Assembly (NCBI GenBank): GCA_003551265.1
Contig: PUMG01000312.1
Location: forward strand, 1-9,043
From: Halovenus sp.
GTDB taxonomy: Archaea; Halobacteriota; Halobacteria; Halobacteriales; Haloarculaceae
DNA length: 9,043 nt
Direction: 5' to 3'
The first letter of the stretch is position 1; each line of letters begins with the position of its first letter. The notes beneath the pieces are model-generated. The model did not search any database. It saw only the letters and a program-made list of their open reading frames with translations, and had not been told where the DNA came from. A program made the position numbers and the translations under genes. This document shows positions 6,730 through 9,043 of the stretch, piece after piece.

Positions 6730-6999
6730 ATGGCTCTTACCGAAGACAGCGAAACAGCGGCATCTCTCTCAGAATTGAGGGATCGGACTCTGCAAGATAC
6801 AGAAGATGTATTCAGCAGTCAGTTATCACCGAACTATCTCAGACCGAACCACTGGATGGACCGATACGGGCTAACTGTTGCGTTCAATCCACGCACAGAA
6901 TTCGTCGAAATCCTTCGCGCCGGCCTGCTCGGCAATGCTCCGCAACGTCCCCATATCAACCTCATCGTGCAGCGGCACCGGGACAGTTCGCGCGTCTGA
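6730..6999 (+). CDS. Doubtful small ORF, possible gene remnant
   Basis: An 89-codon frame starts 21 bases after the membrane protein stop. Its first 47 codons lie in DNA no other gene uses, and the rest runs antisense through hicA. The unique part (SELRDRTLQDTEDVFSSQL, then SPNYLRPNHWMDRYGL) has lower third-position G+C than its neighbours. I recognise no family. No good TATA box stands at the right distance, so expression would depend on read-through from the upstream gene. It may be a truncated remnant whose original 3' end was replaced when hicBA arrived, or a chance frame. Confidence 0.22.
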   Translation: MALTEDSETAASLSELRDRTLQDTEDVFSSQLSPNYLRPNHWMDRYGLTVAFNPRTEFVEILRAGLLGNAPQRPHINLIVQRHRDSSRV

Positions 7000-7125
7000 A
7001 TCGTGGTCTGCGGGCGGTTCCCAGCGAAGAATCGCATGGTCACCGTTCGTCCGGTCCCACTCGTAGATACCACTGTTCACCATCACTTTCACGATATTCC
7101 TGCCAGAAAACGGACCACGAGACAT
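6871..7125 (-). CDS. hicA: HicA-type toxin (mRNA interferase)
   Basis: The 84-residue product has the HicA layout (dsRBD-like fold): an N-terminal FSGRNIVKVMVNSG helix, the catalytic-loop histidine H30 in TNGDHAILRW, a VPVPLHDEVDMGTLRSI segment and a C-terminal helix. The family usually reads GSH at the catalytic site; here it is GDH, with the histidine kept. HicA toxins cleave mRNA when freed from HicB. The ATG at 7125 is chosen because it lies four bases after the hicB stop, for tight coupling; an upstream ATG at 7152 would overlap hicB by 23 bases and add nine residues. At 84 residues it is slightly longer than typical HicA. Confidence 0.82.
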   Translation of the reverse strand: MSRGPFSGRNIVKVMVNSGIYEWDRTNGDHAILRWEPPADHDSDARTVPVPLHDEVDMGTLRSIAEQAGAKDFDEFCAWIERNS

Positions 7126-7129
7126 GTCG

Positions 7130-7414
7130 TCACTGGAATACGTCAGATTCATTCAGCGACTGAGAGGTGTTCTGTTCCGGGTCGATTCCCATTTCACGGA
7201 GCACCTCGTCGCTTGGCGATTCTCCGGCACCGTGATAGCCGGCAACGGCCTCATCAAGGTTCTCGAGTGCTGCTTCTCGGGTCTGGCCTTGTGACGTGAC
7301 ACCGGTGTCCTTGTCACGCGCCACCCACACGTCGCCGCTCTCACCAAGGGACATCGAAATGTTGACCGGCGGTGTGGACTCCTCGTCGCCGGGGTCATCA
7401 ATGTCTGTACTCAT
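7130..7414 (-). CDS. hicB: HicB-type antitoxin
   Basis: The 94-residue product has an acidic disordered N-terminus (1-16), a HicB-like beta-beta-alpha core (NISMSLGESGDVWVARDKDTGV, then GQTREAALENLDEAVAGY, about 18-60) and a tail with SPSDEVLREMGI. HicB binds and inhibits HicA and usually represses its own operon. I see no clear helix-turn-helix or ribbon-helix-helix in the tail, so DNA binding is open. The order hicB then hicA is the reverse of the classic E. coli hicA-hicB order. A TATA-like box lies about 27 bases before this ATG, and hicA follows after four bases. Confidence 0.8.
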   Translation of the reverse strand: MSTDIDDPGDEESTPPVNISMSLGESGDVWVARDKDTGVTSQGQTREAALENLDEAVAGYHGAGESPSDEVLREMGIDPEQNTSQSLNESDVFQ

Positions 7415-7437
7415 ATCACGAGAGAGGTCTGGGAACG

Positions 7438-7458
7438 CAATAAGTCTGGTGTGTCCAG
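7438..7458 (-). promoter_or_regulatory. hicBA promoter with small palindrome
   Basis: On the minus strand CTTATT (7439-7444) is centred about 27 bases before the hicB ATG, so a leaderless transcript is likely. Immediately upstream, CTGG (7446-7449) and CCAG (7455-7458) form a small inverted repeat, a possible autoregulatory operator. The arms are short, so the operator is speculative. Confidence 0.4.
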
Positions 7459-7561
7459 TGGCCCCAGTGCTGCATACGCGCTATACATCTTGCACGCCAA
7501 CCGGTAACAGTATCGCTTATCTGATTTTTATTTCGCTCAGTTAGGCAAGAGCCACGAGAAT

Positions 7562-9043
7562 TTACCGTTTCTCACGTCGGGATAGCGCGTTCGCCTCGTA
7601 GGCAACCCCAAGTACGCCGTACAGGACGATTAGCAGACCGCCAAGACGAAGCGGTTCACCGAGCGGTGACGTATCGTCGGTTCCATGGTCGTGGGCACCG
7701 TGGTCGTGTCCGTCGTCGTGGTCGTGAGAACCGTGGTCGTGTCCGTCGTCGTGGTCGTGCCCGTCTTCATGAACAACCGGCATCGAGTGGACGTCGAACC
7801 ACACGCTCTCGAAGGAACCATCGGGAGTCCCTGTGACTCGGACCTCCCAGAGACCGAACTCGGGGAGTGTCTGGACGACGGTGTACGTACCGTCGCCAGT
7901 ATCCTCGAGTTCCTGTTCGACCGTCGTTTCACCGTCTCTCGTGATGGCGAGCAACTCGACCGGGCGGTCAGACGTCACCCGTTCGCCGTCTCGCTCGAAG
8001 ACCACGTCGAAGACGACTACCTCGTCCTGCTGGACGGCGATACGGTCTTCGGTGGGTGCCGAGACGGTCGGAAGCGCAGTGAGTTCGACGGTCACGCCGT
8101 CGTCGACGGTCGCTTCGAGACTGTCTGACTCCACGCCGTCGTCGACACCCACGACCGCCGCCGTTGCTGCGGACGTCAACACGCCCGAGAGCAACAGCAC
8201 ACAGACCAGTACGACAACCTCCAGACGGACTGTGGTGGTGAGGCGTGAGGCGAGGTTCACACGGCCACCGTCGCTACGGATCGCGTTACGCCCAAGCAGT
8301 CGGCCAAGCACTGTTGACGACTGTGGTTCCAGTTTCGGGAGGAGGATGAAGCGGTGATATCCACCGAGTGCCAGTGCCAGCGCGATGAGCGCCAGCTTTA
8401 CGAGCAAAACGGTGCCGTAGAACGTTCCCGTCAACTCCTCACCCGCGCTGACGTGCCATGACGCGAGCGTGAGGCCCGTCCCGACTGCGAACGTTGCTCC
8501 CCCAAGCGCAAGCACCGAGTAGCGCCTGGCGATACCGCCGACGAGCAAGTCACTGTCACTGTCGTCACTGGCGCTGTGTAGTCGTGGAAGCACGACCGCG
8601 AGCACCACGAGACCGCCGACCCACACTCCGGCAGCGACGATGTGGAGGAAGTCGACAGTGAACCCCCAGAGCCGGTCGATTGCAGTCGCCGAGTGACTCG
8701 TCCACGCAACGCCTGCAGCCACCACGAGCGCGCCAGCGCCAGTCCCGCCGAGGAAGAGTCGCCGGGAGAGTCCAACACGACTCCCAGCGAGGACAAATGT
8801 TGCAAGCGCGAGCGCAACTCCCGCCTGCACCGACCACACCGTCCCGACCGGTGTTCCGACGAAGTCGGCGGCTGTGTCGATCGAGAGCGGACCGAGTGAC
8901 TGGATGCGTGCCACGCCGAAGACGAACACTCCCACGACGAGCACGAGTGCCAACCCGAGACAGAGCAACCGAATCGACTGGTCGATACCTGATTGCAGGG
9001 TTGCTGTCTCGGTGGCTTCGTGACCTTCCTGAGTCTGTTTCGA
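7562..9043 (-). CDS. CopD-family copper protein with YtkA-like domain and His-rich tract (5' end outside the window)
   Basis: 493 codons are visible and the frame is open to the window edge, so the true start is missing; the TTG at 8966-8968 is an internal Leu. From the first visible residue, a hydrophilic linker (1-25) leads into seven predicted transmembrane helices (about 26-295) typical of CopD, including TVDFLHIVAAGVWVGG. An extracytoplasmic beta domain (about 310-420; VELTALP, GDGTYTVVQTLPEFGLWEVRV) resembles YtkA/FixH. Residues 425-454 hold 11 histidines in (H/D)-rich repeats, then one last helix and a basic tail (SRREKR). In haloarchaea CopC is often fused before CopD, and the linker suggests the same here. 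CopD proteins take part in copper uptake or resistance; the His tract should bind Cu, Zn or Ni. Direction of transport is unknown. Confidence 0.85.
   Translation of the reverse strand, partial: SKQTQEGHEATETATLQSGIDQSIRLLCLGLALVLVVGVFVFGVARIQSLGPLSIDTAADFVGTPVGTVWSVQAGVALALATFVLAGSRVGLSRRLFLGGTGAGALVVAAGVAWTSHSATAIDRLWGFTVDFLHIVAAGVWVGGLVVLAVVLPRLHSASDDSDSDLLVGGIARRYSVLALGGATFAVGTGLTLASWHVSAGEELTGTFYGTVLLVKLALIALALALGGYHRFILLPKLEPQSSTVLGRLLGRNAIRSDGGRVNLASRLTTTVRLEVVVLVCVLLLSGVLTSAATAAVVGVDDGVESDSLEATVDDGVTVELTALPTVSAPTEDRIAVQQDEVVVFDVVFERDGERVTSDRPVELLAITRDGETTVEQELEDTGDGTYTVVQTLPEFGLWEVRVTGTPDGSFESVWFDVHSMPVVHEDGHDHDDGHDHGSHDHDDGHDHGAHDHGTDDTSPLGEPLRLGGLLIVLYGVLGVAYEANALSRREKR
7697..7759. 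repeat. 33-bp tandem repeat encoding the His-rich tract
   Basis: A perfect 30-bp direct repeat (7697-7726 and 7730-7759) recurs with a 33-bp period. It encodes on the minus strand two copies of the 11-residue unit HDHDDGHDHG(S/A). The near-perfect DNA identity indicates recent duplication or homogenisation, so the copy number may vary among strains. Confidence 0.85.

Noticed and set aside
7445..7561. Possible tRNA or small gene between hicB and the CopD gene
   Set aside because: No cloverleaf arms or credible short coding frame are visible. The T-rich run at 7523-7530 is on the wrong strand to serve as a terminator for the minus-strand CopD gene and faces no plus-strand gene.
7682..7771. The short repeats could be a CRISPR array
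   Set aside because: Only two units exist, with a 33-bp period and no spacers, and they lie inside a coding frame as the histidine tract.
8966..8968. TTG as the start codon of the CopD protein
   Set aside because: The same frame stays open for 25 more codons to the window edge, and the TTG falls at the start of a transmembrane helix. It is an internal leucine of a gene cut by the window.

Overview
The window reads as haloarchaeal chromosome (class Halobacteria). The proteins are strongly acidic. The histidine kinase has the haloarchaeal RHNLRNELN phosphoacceptor box, and there is a Tat-type lipoprotein. Six genes (mfnA, the HAD gene, the lipoprotein gene, metG, the small membrane protein gene and hicB) have a TATA-like box centred about 26-29 bases before the start codon and essentially no 5' leader, the usual haloarchaeal leaderless layout. 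I cannot name the genus.

Layout, left to right. Bases 1 to about 119 look like the right end of an IS200/IS605 (IS1341-type, TnpB-bearing) element: two tandem hairpins that could be the 3' part of a TnpB guide-RNA scaffold, possibly preceded by the last codons of tnpB. This end abuts a soluble PAS-domain histidine kinase (plus), whose N-terminus may have been reshaped by the element. Next come mfnA (plus; probably aspartate decarboxylase making beta-alanine for coenzyme A) and, convergent to it, a HAD-family phosphatase (minus). A Tat-exported lipoprotein of unknown function (minus) with a very acidic stalk is divergent from metG (methionyl-tRNA synthetase, plus) across a 112-base double promoter that holds a 7-bp inverted repeat. 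Two tandem stem-loops follow metG, then a small tail-anchored acidic membrane protein (plus).

The right part holds an A+T-richer gap with one doubtful small ORF, then a hicB-hicA toxin-antitoxin pair (minus, antitoxin first). The window ends in a large CopD-type membrane protein (minus) with a YtkA-like beta domain and an 11-histidine tract. It is cut by the window edge, and the missing N-terminus is probably a CopC domain.

The genes do not form one pathway. Metabolic and translation genes (mfnA, HAD, metG) are interleaved with accessory pieces (transposon end, toxin-antitoxin pair, copper protein). I see no rRNA, tRNA or CRISPR array. The least explained items are the transposon end fused to the kinase gene, the lipoprotein's C-terminal domain, the composite copper protein and the gap downstream of hicA.
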